Shown here piece by piece: positions 1 through 7,040 of a DNA stretch of 11,653 nt (its first letter is position 1; the number at the start of each line of letters is the position of its first letter). The stretch covers positions 1 to 11,653 of the forward strand of contig JBBQHE010000145.1 in NCBI GenBank assembly GCA_038323655.1, given 5' to 3'. The notes beneath the pieces were generated by a model, which did no database searches, was not told the origin of the DNA, and saw only the letters and a list, made by a program, of their open reading frames with translations. The DNA is from Humitalea sp038323655. GTDB lineage: Bacteria; Pseudomonadota; Alphaproteobacteria; Acetobacterales; Acetobacteraceae. The translations under genes and the position numbers were made by a program.

Positions 1-222
1 CTGACTTCGGCCAACGCGGGCCCCGACCCATACGCGCTGACGCTGCAACCCCTTCTGACAGCCCGCCAAGTCGCCGATCATTTCGGACGGACGCTTCGGA
101 CCCTCCACAACTGGGACAAAACCGGAAAGCTGGTTCCGGTCTGGCAGTCGGGTCAGCGCTTCTACCGCCTCCGGGACGTCCTGGCCTATGAGGACCGGAG
201 GGAAGGGTACGACACCATTTAA
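1..222 (+). CDS. Excisionase/MerR-like helix-turn-helix protein, 5' end cut by window
   Basis: Frame 1 is open from the first base to a TAA at 220-222, giving 73 visible residues with no ATG or GTG start in view, so the gene begins upstream. The middle reads LTARQVADHFGRTLRTLHNW, then a wing-like stretch with GQRFYRLRDVLAYED. This is the pattern of the HTH_17/MerR-type winged helix found in excisionases and small recombination directionality factors: a helix starting LTARQVA, a recognition helix with R-T-L-x-x-W, and an 'RFY-R-DV-AY' end. It lies 111 bases upstream of a tyrosine recombinase in the same direction. A role as directionality factor or repressor for the integrases is the natural inference, but a general small transcription regulator is also possible. 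Confidence 0.7.
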   Translation: MTSANAGPDPYALTLQPLLTARQVADHFGRTLRTLHNWDKTGKLVPVWQSGQRFYRLRDVLAYEDRREGYDTI

Positions 223-297
223 AACAGTTAGTTGGAGTGGTGTCGTGAGAATGGCCGCATCTCCAACTCTCGCTTTCAGAGTAGACCGGCCTCACGA
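209..297. repeat. Three overlapping inverted repeats between HTH gene and integrase
   Basis: ACGACACCA at 209-217 pairs with TGGTGTCGT at 238-246. AGTTGGAG at 230-237 pairs with CTCCAACT at 261-268. TCGTGAG at 243-249 pairs with CTCACGA at 291-297. All three are perfect, and they share or interleave bases, so only some can form at once. The first straddles the stop codon of the HTH gene. No T-run follows any of them, so a classical terminator is unlikely. An operator for the HTH protein, recombinase core/arm sites or an RNA switch in the integrase leader are all possible. Confidence 0.5.
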
Positions 298-333
298 TTT
301 TCCGTATCTTTCCGCCCGCATTGAGAACCGACC

Positions 334-2127
334 ATGACCCGCAACAAACCAACCCCCGCCGCCTCCTTTCCGACCGTCGCCGAGGCCAGGATCGCCCTCG
401 CCGCCTGGGCCGTGACCCCGGTCGCTCGTCAGCGTCTCGACACCGGTCTGACATTCCTCACCCGGCTCTACGGCCTGCCGGCCGAAGCAATTCGGCTGGA
501 CCCCGCCCAGATCCTGGCCGACCTCGACCGCGCCTCCCCGGTCGCCTTCAACATCAAGCAGGTCACGCTACAGAATCAGAGGTCGGCCGTCCGCACGGTG
601 CTGCGGCGCCTCGGGCTCCTGGCGGCACGGGAGCCCAGCAAGCCCTCCCAGGACGCCGATTGGTCGGCGCTGGTCGAGGCCCTGCCTGCTGTCCATCACC
701 CCCACCGCCTGCGGGCCTTCGCCGCCTTCTGCGAGAGCGCGGGAATTACGCCGGCGGCGGTCGACTCCGGCACCTTGGGTGCCTTTCTCGCCCATCGAAT
801 CGCAACCCGCGGCGGACCGAACGAGCGGGAGAACGCCCGTCGCGTCGCGGTCCAGTGGAACAAGGCTACTGGCACCATCCCTGGCTGGCCGCAGGCGCAT
901 TTGGAACTGCCTCCGGTCGAAGGCCGGCAACTTTCGCTTCCCTTTTCGGCATACCCAGCGGCACTACAGCAGGAGATCGGCGCCTACCTCGACCAGATGA
1001 CCCATAGCGACGGCACGAAGCTGTTCGATGACAACGGGTATCGTGCGTTGAGCCCCGAGACCCGCGACACGCGCCGTCACGCCCTTCGGCGGCTGCTCTG
1101 GGGTGGCGTCCAGTCGGGCATGGCGCCCGAGCGCTTTAGGTCGCTCCGCGTGATGGTCCAGCCCGAAGTGATCAAGACCGTGATGACGTGGCACTTCGAA
1201 AGGACCGGGCGTCAGGTCAATGCCGACATGGGCGTCCTGTCGGCCACCATCGGATCGCTCGCACGTTACCTGCGCCTGCCCGACGACGAGTTCAAGGCAG
1301 TCAAAGCTCTCATCAAGAAGGCCACGCCGCCACGGCGGAAGGAAATGACCGCCAAGAACGTCAAGCTTCTGAACGATCTCGACGATCCACGGACCCAGGC
1401 CCGGCTGCTGCGTCTGCCAAGCATTCTGATGAAGGAGGCGGCCCGTATGCGAGGCGGCTGGACCGACCGCCAGGGGGTTCTTCACCTCCCCCGCCCGCAT
1501 GAGGCGGCCTGGCTCGCCTCCGTCGCCGCCGCGATCGAACTCGCACTGCACGCCGCGATTCGTCGGCGTAGCCTGACCACCCTGCGCATCGGCGAGCATG
1601 TGCGCTTTGTTGAAACCCGAAAGGGTCGGTGGACGGGATCGATCCACATTCCCGGCGAGGAGATAAAGAACGGCATCGGGGTTGAAGTGCCGTTGACGCC
1701 GGAGAGCACCGAGCTGATGCGCGCCTATATCCAAGAATTCCGGCCTCTCGGCCCCAATGCCGACTCGGACTGGCTGTTCCCAAATCGCGACCATGCCGAT
1801 CGGTCCCGAACCCCGGCCGGCTTTGCAAAGGCCATCGCCAGTGCGATCGAGCAGCGCGTTGGCCTGCGCGTGAATCTGCATGCGTTCAGGGCCTATGCCG
1901 GATCCCTGGTGCTATCGGCCAATCCCCACGCGATTGACGATGTCCGGGCCATCCTGGGCCATTCCGGGTTCGAGACGGCGATGATCTTTTATCGCCGAAG
2001 TAACCAGCAGGGGGCTGCCCGGCGACTGAGCGACGAGATCGCCAAAAGGCGACGCAGGACCGGCCTGTCCCAAACGACCCAGCAGATCGCGATCGCCACC
2101 AAGTTTGCCGGTAGGCGGTCGCGATGA
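334..2127 (+). CDS. Tyrosine recombinase/site-specific integrase (long form, 597 aa)
   Basis: This is a DNA-breaking-rejoining enzyme of the phage integrase family acting on the element's own ends. The C-terminal catalytic domain (about residues 390-560) shows a full set of residues: Arg410 in AIRRRSLTTL, a likely beta-hairpin Lys445 in EEIKNG, His516 and Arg519 in LHAFR, His543 in LGHSGFETA, and the nucleophile Tyr553 in FYRR. The region before it, almost 390 residues, is much longer than the usual 100-180 residue arm and core-binding part. It probably holds more than one helical DNA-binding domain. The ATG at 334 follows a weak GAGA at 323-326. The gene ends by overlapping the start of a second tyrosine recombinase (ATGA), so the two are translationally coupled and probably work together. 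The C-terminus is basic (KRRRR near 571-575). Family assignment is certain, but the exact subfamily is not. Confidence 0.93.
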   Translation: MTRNKPTPAASFPTVAEARIALAAWAVTPVARQRLDTGLTFLTRLYGLPAEAIRLDPAQILADLDRASPVAFNIKQVTLQNQRSAVRTVLRRLGLLAAREPSKPSQDADWSALVEALPAVHHPHRLRAFAAFCESAGITPAAVDSGTLGAFLAHRIATRGGPNERENARRVAVQWNKATGTIPGWPQAHLELPPVEGRQLSLPFSAYPAALQQEIGAYLDQMTHSDGTKLFDDNGYRALSPETRDTRRHALRRLLWGGVQSGMAPERFRSLRVMVQPEVIKTVMTWHFERTGRQVNADMGVLSATIGSLARYLRLPDDEFKAVKALIKKATPPRRKEMTAKNVKLLNDLDDPRTQARLLRLPSILMKEAARMRGGWTDRQGVLHLPRPHEAAWLASVAAAIELALHAAIRRRSLTTLRIGEHVRFVETRKGRWTGSIHIPGEEIKNGIGVEVPLTPESTELMRAYIQEFRPLGPNADSDWLFPNRDHADRSRTPAGFAKAIASAIEQRVGLRVNLHAFRAYAGSLVLSANPHAIDDVRAILGHSGFETAMIFYRRSNQQGAARRLSDEIAKRRRRTGLSQTTQQIAIATKFAGRRSR

Positions 2128-3248
2128 AACCCCGCATGGCACTCCTGCTCGCCGACTGGCCCGCGGCTGACCGGCTCGCCTGGGAGCGAGCGAACGCCGC
2201 CTCCGATGACCTGTTCAGTGAGGGCAAGGCCGCCAAAGAGCTGCGTCCGCGCACCCTCGACACGCACGTGCAGGTCTATGGCCTCTGGCTGGATTTTCTC
2301 GGCCGGACCGGTTGCTTGGTGCCTGGCGAGAGCCCCGCACAGCGGGTGACGCCCGAACGGCTGGGTGCCTGGTGCGCCGACCAGCGGGCACGCGAAAACC
2401 GGCCTTGGACCCTTCGTAGTCGGCTGATCAGCCTCTATGGCGCCATGCTGCGCATGCTGCCCGACGAGGATTGGTCCTTCATCATCCGTCCTGGTGGCCT
2501 CCCGCTGCGCCGGGCGATCCCGGCCGTCGCCAAACCCTGGGTGCCTTACGATGTCGCCGACATCATGCGCCATGTCCGTCGGCTACACGCTCAGGGCCTT
2601 GCGGGCGAAGGCTATGCGCAGGGGGCGGCGGCGTTGCGGGATGCGGCGCTCATGGGATTTCTACTGAGCCGCGCGCCACGAATCGGGCCGGTCTCCGCGA
2701 TGCGCCTCGGCCAGGAGCTGACCGAAACCGACGACGGTTGCTACTTCGTGGACCTGCCGCCCGGGACCTCCAAAACAAAGCGCAGGCTGTCGTATCCGCT
2801 CGATATCGAGACCTCGGCAATGATGCGCGACTATCTGACGCACGGCCGACCCCAATTTTCCGGGGCCGCTGCGACCGATGCGCTGTGGCTCGGGACCAGA
2901 GGCCAGCCGCTCAACGTCGGCGGGCTCAGCAAGATCGTCATCCGCAGCACGACCGCATGGCTCGGCCGACCCTATGGCCCGCATGCATTGCGTAAATGGC
3001 TGCGATCCTCGGCCGCGCGCCGGTCCCCTGAGGCCGCCTTCGATGCGGCGGAGGTCCTGGGCCATAGCCCCAGAGTGTCGGTACAGCACTATGCCGCGGC
3101 CAACGGGCTCGACGCGGTCATCCGTCATGGCAAGCACATCGCCAAGCTGCGACGGGAAACCGCCGGCCTGGCCGACCGGCTTTTTGCGATGGATCGCGCC
3201 CGGGGCCCCAAGGCGAAGGCACGAGGCCAGTACGACGACTCGACCTGA
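2124..3248 (+). CDS. Tyrosine recombinase/site-specific integrase (374 aa)
   Basis: This is the second phage-integrase-family recombinase, starting at an ATG inside the stop of the first (ATGA, 2124-2127). Residues 30-120 form the N-terminal SAM-like core-binding region. The catalytic domain follows with Arg186 in APRIGPVSAM, candidate Lys217 or Lys219 in TSKTKRR, His287 and Arg290 in PHALRKW, His314 in LGHSPRV, and Tyr323 in QHYAAAN, nine residues after His314 as is usual. The length is normal for the family. It differs clearly from its neighbour, so the pair is not a simple recent duplication. Coupled pairs of tyrosine recombinases are known from Tn554-type transposons (TnpA/TnpB), and triplets from RIT elements. 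Here only two are present and the next gene is a serine recombinase. The two probably act as a heteromeric recombinase on element ends, which is inference from the coupling. Confidence 0.92.
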   Translation: MKPRMALLLADWPAADRLAWERANAASDDLFSEGKAAKELRPRTLDTHVQVYGLWLDFLGRTGCLVPGESPAQRVTPERLGAWCADQRARENRPWTLRSRLISLYGAMLRMLPDEDWSFIIRPGGLPLRRAIPAVAKPWVPYDVADIMRHVRRLHAQGLAGEGYAQGAAALRDAALMGFLLSRAPRIGPVSAMRLGQELTETDDGCYFVDLPPGTSKTKRRLSYPLDIETSAMMRDYLTHGRPQFSGAAATDALWLGTRGQPLNVGGLSKIVIRSTTAWLGRPYGPHALRKWLRSSAARRSPEAAFDAAEVLGHSPRVSVQHYAAANGLDAVIRHGKHIAKLRRETAGLADRLFAMDRARGPKAKARGQYDDST

Positions 3249-3343
3249 GGCTCACGCGCCAATGAAAGGCCTTGCCCCCAAGGGCGATACGCGGCGAAGT
3301 AAGGACCTCTTCAACCCCATCCTCCCATCGCAACATCCAACGT

Positions 3344-3358
3344 GGGCCAGCATGGCCC
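3344..3358. repeat. Short perfect hairpin upstream of serine recombinase
   Basis: GGGCCA, loop GCA, TGGCCC form a perfect six-pair stem in the 141-base gap (3249-3389) between the second tyrosine recombinase and the serine recombinase. It is not followed by a T-run. A weaker CCTTG/CAAGG hairpin lies near 3270-3290. The gap holds no convincing gene. The hairpin may lower read-through from the integrase operon or be a protein-binding site. Confidence 0.35.
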
Positions 3359-3389
3359 TGACCCCTCCTGATCCCAGAATGGAACGGTC

Positions 3390-5309
3390 ATGCGCCATGC
3401 TCCCCACGCCGTAGGCCCCGGCACCCGCGTCGCGGCCTATGCCCGCTACTCCTCCGACCGGCAGTCGGAACATTCAGTCGACGATCAGCTTCGAATCTGT
3501 CGCGCCCACGCCGAGCGCCAGGGCTGGAGTGTCGTTCGCGAATTCCACGATGCCGCCCTCTCCGGCAGCATCAGTCAGCGCCCGGGCTACCAAGCCCTGC
3601 AGGCTGCCATGCGAGCCGGTGAGGTCGACATAGTCCTGGCCGAGGCGCTGGACCGGTTCTCCCGCGACCAGGAGCACATCGCCGCCTTTCACAAGCTGGT
3701 GGGCTATACCAAGGTCCGGTTGGTCACCATCAGCGATGGCGACGTCAACGCGCTCCACGTCGGTCTGAAGGGCACAATGAACGCCCTCTACCTGACCGAC
3801 CTCGTCGCCAAAACTCGCCGGGGGATCGAGGGCCGCATTCGCGCCGGCCGTGCGAGCGGCAGGCCCCCCTATGGCTACCGCCGCGTCACCTCGGTCCAGC
3901 GCTCCGATGGTGAGATCGACCGGGGCCTGCGCGCCGTCATGCCCGAGCAGGCGGCCGTCGTCCGTCGCATCTTTGCCGACTATGCGGCGGGGCTGTCGCC
4001 CGGCGCCATCGCCCGGTCGCTGAACGCCGAAGGAGTGCCGGGACCCACGGGCCGCAAATGGCAACGTGTGACCATCTCCGGTCGGCCTGGCATTGGCGAC
4101 GGGATGCTGCGGAACCGGACCTATATCGGTGAACTCGTCTGGAACCAGCGACTCCGACAGGTCGATCCCGTCTCAGGCGCAGAACGACGGTACAGGAACG
4201 ACGCCGAGGAACATGTCGTGGGTCTCGTACCTGATTTTCGCCTGATCCCCGACGACGTCTGGCAAGCCGTGCAGAAGCGCCTTGCGACCGCTACCCCGCC
4301 CGCCGACCCCGCGACCGGCACCGCCCGGTTCTGGGAGCGCCGGCCGCCGCGCTACCTGCTGACGGGCAAGATGGTCTGCGGCGTTTGCGGCGATCGCTTC
4401 GTGGCGCGCAGGGGGAATTACTACAGCTGTTCCGGGGCTGCGGTGAGCATGTGCAGCAACCGCACCACCGTGCCTCGGACCAAAATGGAAGCCGCCGTCC
4501 TGGCCATCCTGGCCGAACGCATGATGGACCCGGAGCTGGCGGCCCTGTTTGCCGAGGAATTCACCGCCGAATGGAACCGCCTGACGGCTGAGCGTGGGGA
4601 TGAGGCGCAAAGTGTCGCCCGGGCGCTGTCCGCAGTGGAGCGGAAGCTGGCCAACTTGATCGATGCGATCACCGATGGCCTACGCGGCTCAGGCCTACAG
4701 GCCAAGCTTTCGGGGCTGGGGGCGGAACGCGACCGCCTGGCGGCCGCCCTTGATGCGGCAAAGCCGACCACGATCCGGCTGTTGCCGAACCTGGGCCAGG
4801 CTTACCGGCGAACCGTCGGGCGGCTGCGTGAGGCGCTGGAGGCGGGGGACAACCCGGAAGCGCTGGACGCCGCCCGGGCGCTGATCGACCGGGTGATCAT
4901 CCGGCCGTTCAAACGGGCCACGCCGCCGGACATCACCGTGGAGGGCCACCTGGGCCGAATGCTGGCCGCGGCGCAGCCGGACCTACCAGACAGCGCTACA
5001 AAGGCCATAGCTCGGGCTGCCGACCTAGCGGTAAAGGAAGGACGGGGAGGGCAAAGCCCTCCCCAGGGACGCCGCCCTCAGCCCTTCGCCGCCTGCGCCC
5101 GCAACTGCGCGATGGTCGCGCGGTGGGTGACCTGTTCGGGGTTCATCCGGACTTCGACGATCGCGGGCTTGCGGCTGGCCAGGGCGCGCATCACGGCGGG
5201 GGCAAGGTCGTCGGTCGCTTCGACGCATTCGCCGTATCCGCCGAAGGCTTCGATGAACTTCACGAAGTCGGGGTTGGTCAGGCGCGTCGCCGAGATGCGT
5301 TCGGGATAG
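3390..5309 (+). CDS. Large serine recombinase (resolvase/invertase family), extended C-terminus
   Basis: This is a site-specific recombinase using a serine nucleophile. Residues 13-155 are the resolvase catalytic domain: YARYSSDRQ places the nucleophile at Ser21 with Arg19 beside it, and ALDRFSRD gives the conserved Asp88, Arg89 and Arg92. The recombinase domain follows (about 158-300, starting at GRPPYGYRR). Then comes a zinc ribbon with Cys330, Cys333, Cys347 and Cys355, a helical coiled-coil segment (about 395-455), and a typical end region with ALIDRVIIRP (497-506). Family members normally stop soon after this. Here the frame stays open to 5309, and residues from about 563 on are read antisense to the thiamine-pyrophosphate enzyme, so that tail is not native sequence. 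The original stop may have been lost at the element junction or by a small frameshift: a TAG at 5008-5010 lies in the +1 frame. The ATG at 3390 has a weak GGAACGG upstream. The enzyme may be active, with the tail uncertain. Confidence 0.9.
   Translation: MRHAPHAVGPGTRVAAYARYSSDRQSEHSVDDQLRICRAHAERQGWSVVREFHDAALSGSISQRPGYQALQAAMRAGEVDIVLAEALDRFSRDQEHIAAFHKLVGYTKVRLVTISDGDVNALHVGLKGTMNALYLTDLVAKTRRGIEGRIRAGRASGRPPYGYRRVTSVQRSDGEIDRGLRAVMPEQAAVVRRIFADYAAGLSPGAIARSLNAEGVPGPTGRKWQRVTISGRPGIGDGMLRNRTYIGELVWNQRLRQVDPVSGAERRYRNDAEEHVVGLVPDFRLIPDDVWQAVQKRLATATPPADPATGTARFWERRPPRYLLTGKMVCGVCGDRFVARRGNYYSCSGAAVSMCSNRTTVPRTKMEAAVLAILAERMMDPELAALFAEEFTAEWNRLTAERGDEAQSVARALSAVERKLANLIDAITDGLRGSGLQAKLSGLGAERDRLAAALDAAKPTTIRLLPNLGQAYRRTVGRLREALEAGDNPEALDAARALIDRVIIRPFKRATPPDITVEGHLGRMLAAAQPDLPDSATKAIARAADLAVKEGRGGQSPPQGRRPQPFAACARNCAMVARWVTCSGFIRTSTIAGLRLARARITAGARSSVASTHSPYPPKASMNFTKSGLVRRVAEMRSG
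5044..5064 (-). terminator. Strong GC hairpin, likely terminator of the minus-strand TPP-enzyme gene
   Basis: GGGGAGGGC at 5044-5052, loop AAA, GCCCTCCCC at 5056-5064 is a perfect nine-pair stem. On the minus strand it starts 13 bases after the stop at 5078 and is followed by GTCCTTCCTTTACC, moderately T-rich, as expected for an intrinsic terminator. The plus-strand recombinase frame passes straight through it. This supports the view that the sequence from here rightward is host DNA. Confidence 0.65.
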
Positions 5310-6748
5310 GCGCGTTCCTGGTACATGCGGATCGTGCCGTACATGCCGTTGTTGAAGACCAGCACGACGATGGGTGCGTCATGGTGGAAGGCCGTCGCGA
5401 TTTCCTGCCCCGTCATCATGAAGCCGCCGTCGCCGACGAAGCAGATCACGGGTCGGTCGGGGTGGGTGATCTTGGCGCCGATGGCGGCCGGCACGCCGTA
5501 GCCCATCGCACCATTGGTCGGCCCCAGGAAATCCTGCTTTTCGCCGACATGGGTGAAGCGTGTCGGCCAGGTGGCGAAGTTGCCGGCATCCGAGGTAAAG
5601 ATCGTGTCTGCCGGCAGGGCTGCTTCCAACTGCTGCATGGCGACGGCCAGGTTCAGCGGCCCCGGATAATCAGGGGCTGTGCGGGAGGCCAGGCGCGCGG
5701 CGCGGACCTCCTTCGTCCAGCCTGACCAGGCGGGGTTTTTCACCGGCGGCGTGGCGACCGCCGCGGCAGCAAAGGCGTTGAGGTCGGAGACGATGCCCAA
5801 TGCCGGGCGGAAGACGCGGCCGATTTCGGCGCCGTCCGGAAACACCTGCACGATGGGCTTGTCGCCCGCCAGGTCGAACAGCGTGTAGCCCTGGCTCACG
5901 GCCTCACCCAGCCGCGTGCCGATGGCCAGCACCAGGTCGGATTTTTTCGCAAAGCCCACGAGTGCCGGGTCGGCGCCGACGCCGAGGTCACCGGCGTATT
6001 GCGCGAGGTTCCCGTCGAACAGCCCTTGGCGGCGGAAGCCGACGGCGGTTGCGATGTTGTTGGCGACCAGGAAGTCGCGGATATCGGCGCGCCCCCGCGG
6101 GGTCCAGCAGGACCCGCCCAGGATGGCCAGCGGCCGTTCGGCCGCGGCCAGCATCGCCATCAGCCGCGGCATGGCTTCGGGCGCGGGGTGGGCGGGCAGC
6201 ATCGGTGCGGGGCCGCTGTCGCGGACCACGACGCGGGCCTTCTGCATCTCCTCGCTGATCGCGATCACCACGGGGCCGGGGCGGCCGCTGGTCGCGACGT
6301 CAAAGGCATGGGCCATCTGTTCGGGAATGCGCGCGGCGTCGTCGATCTGCGTCACCCATTTGGCGAGCGGTCCGAACATGCGGCGGTAATCGACTTCCTG
6401 GAAGGAATCGCGGTCGGTCTCCTCGAACGGGATCTGGCCGATCAGCAGCACCAGCGGCGTGCTGTCCTGCATCGCCACATGCACGCCGATGGCGGCATGG
6501 CAGGCGCCGGGGCCGCGGGTGACGGCGCACACACCGGGGCGCCCGGTCAGCTTGCCATAGGCCTCGGCCATATGGACCGCGCCGGCTTCGAAGCGGCAGG
6601 TGATGGTCGCGATGCGGTTGCGCTGGTTGTACATGCCGTCGAGGAAATCGAGGTAGGATTCCCCCGGCACGCAGAACAGGTGCTCGACGCCCTGCGCGAC
6701 AAGCGCGTCGGCCAGGAGCTGGCCGCCGGTGCGGGCTGTGGTGGTCAT
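5078..6748 (-). CDS. Thiamine-pyrophosphate-dependent enzyme, acetolactate synthase-like
   Basis: This is a 556-residue three-domain enzyme of the acetolactate synthase/benzoylformate decarboxylase superfamily. The N-terminal pyrimidine-binding domain (about 5-170) carries the cofactor-activating Glu54 in CRFEAGAVHMAEAYG and the FQE triad (116-118) seen in acetolactate synthases. A central Rossmann-like domain (about 195-330) follows. The C-terminal diphosphate-binding domain has GDG at 439-441 and the closing NN at 466-467, a normal TPP/Mg motif. After NN the sequence reads GMYGTIRMYQ, not the GMVxQWQ typical of anabolic IlvB, and no small regulatory subunit (ilvN) is adjacent. Branched-chain biosynthesis is therefore not assured, and a 2-keto acid decarboxylase or carboligase of unknown substrate is equally likely. 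The ATG start at 6748 has GGGGA six bases upstream. It is transcribed alone and closed by the hairpin just after its stop. Confidence 0.88.
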   Translation of the reverse strand: MTTTARTGGQLLADALVAQGVEHLFCVPGESYLDFLDGMYNQRNRIATITCRFEAGAVHMAEAYGKLTGRPGVCAVTRGPGACHAAIGVHVAMQDSTPLVLLIGQIPFEETDRDSFQEVDYRRMFGPLAKWVTQIDDAARIPEQMAHAFDVATSGRPGPVVIAISEEMQKARVVVRDSGPAPMLPAHPAPEAMPRLMAMLAAAERPLAILGGSCWTPRGRADIRDFLVANNIATAVGFRRQGLFDGNLAQYAGDLGVGADPALVGFAKKSDLVLAIGTRLGEAVSQGYTLFDLAGDKPIVQVFPDGAEIGRVFRPALGIVSDLNAFAAAAVATPPVKNPAWSGWTKEVRAARLASRTAPDYPGPLNLAVAMQQLEAALPADTIFTSDAGNFATWPTRFTHVGEKQDFLGPTNGAMGYGVPAAIGAKITHPDRPVICFVGDGGFMMTGQEIATAFHHDAPIVVLVFNNGMYGTIRMYQERAYPERISATRLTNPDFVKFIEAFGGYGECVEATDDLAPAVMRALASRKPAIVEVRMNPEQVTHRATIAQLRAQAAKG

Positions 6749-6953
6749 GCTGCGTCCCCGGGTGTGTTTTGCGGCAGGTTAGCCCCGGGGGGAGGGGGCG
6801 TCACCAGGGGCGGGCTTTCTTGCCCCGGCGCCGGGCGGCCTTTTGTCGCCGCTCTGATCGCCGACCTACACCTCGCTTGGCGATATGTAATGAAACGCTA
6901 TTTGCGATTCGTCGCGCGGACAGCTGGTCGCCGGTCTCACATCCCTGCAAGGC
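6749..6953. other. Divergent intergenic region between TPP enzyme and cyclic-nucleotide-domain gene
   Basis: About 205 bases separate two divergent genes. The left half is very GC-rich and includes the 12-base palindrome CCCGGCGCCGGG at 6824-6835. The right half has a short AT-richer patch around 6885-6905. No RNA gene or additional protein gene was recognised. Promoters for both directions should lie here. Confidence 0.45.
6877..6904 (+). promoter_or_regulatory. Possible sigma-70-type promoter for the cyclic-nucleotide-domain gene
   Basis: TTGGCG (6877-6882) and TATTTG (6899-6904) are separated by 16 bases in the AT-richest patch of this gap, about 50 bases before the likely original start at 6954-6960. 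The match is only partial, and in a GC-rich genome such boxes are weak evidence. Confidence 0.22.
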
Positions 6954-7037
6954 ATGAACGTGAATATCTCACAAGCGATTGGCATGCTGGCCGCGCGCCT
7001 CGACCTGGTTCACATCGCGGGAAGCTTCGCGGCCTAA
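6954..7037 (+). pseudogene. Detached N-terminal codons of the cyclic-nucleotide-domain gene, ended by in-frame TAA
   Basis: A 27-codon stretch begins at ATG 6954 (or GTG 6960, which has AAGG at 6949-6952 seven bases upstream). It ends at TAA 7035-7037, exactly in frame with the following gene. Its end, HIAGSFAA, stop, LVFSCFYMKNMVPLR, matches the way intact relatives of this family begin, where a 'GYxAAxLVFxxFxMKxMxPLR' segment forms the first membrane helix. I recall this pattern from the family; no search was made. The stop sits where a single base change of a tyrosine codon would create it. This looks like a nonsense mutation or a sequencing error, not a genuine separate peptide. Confidence 0.55.
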
Positions 7038-7040
7038 CTG

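Larger units (their letters stand above)
1..5043 (+). mobile_element. Right part of an integrated element built of recombinase genes (left end outside window)
   Basis: Four consecutive plus-strand genes encode a small DNA-binding protein, two tyrosine recombinases and a large serine recombinase, with no other cargo between them. From 5078 onward the genes look like ordinary chromosomal metabolism. The right edge is placed before the hairpin at 5044-5064, which sits 13 bases past the stop of the minus-strand thiamine-pyrophosphate enzyme and so probably belongs to the host. The left edge is not in view. The serine recombinase frame running into the host gene is consistent with a junction near its 3' end, as is common for elements whose integrase gene lies next to an attachment site. 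No flanking direct repeat was found by eye. The boundary, and whether the cluster is one element, are inference. Confidence 0.5.

Noticed and set aside
964..1881. 305-codon minus-strand open frame
   Set aside because: Antisense to the first tyrosine recombinase, with no recognisable domain and no ribosome-binding site of note.
4985..5043. tRNA fragment or duplicated attachment site at the element junction
   Set aside because: No cloverleaf or tRNA 3' end could be seen, and no matching direct repeat was found elsewhere in the window.
6824..6835. CCCGGCGCCGGG palindrome
   Set aside because: A 12-base GC palindrome in a very GC-rich stretch; likely chance, with no second copy or regulator partner seen.
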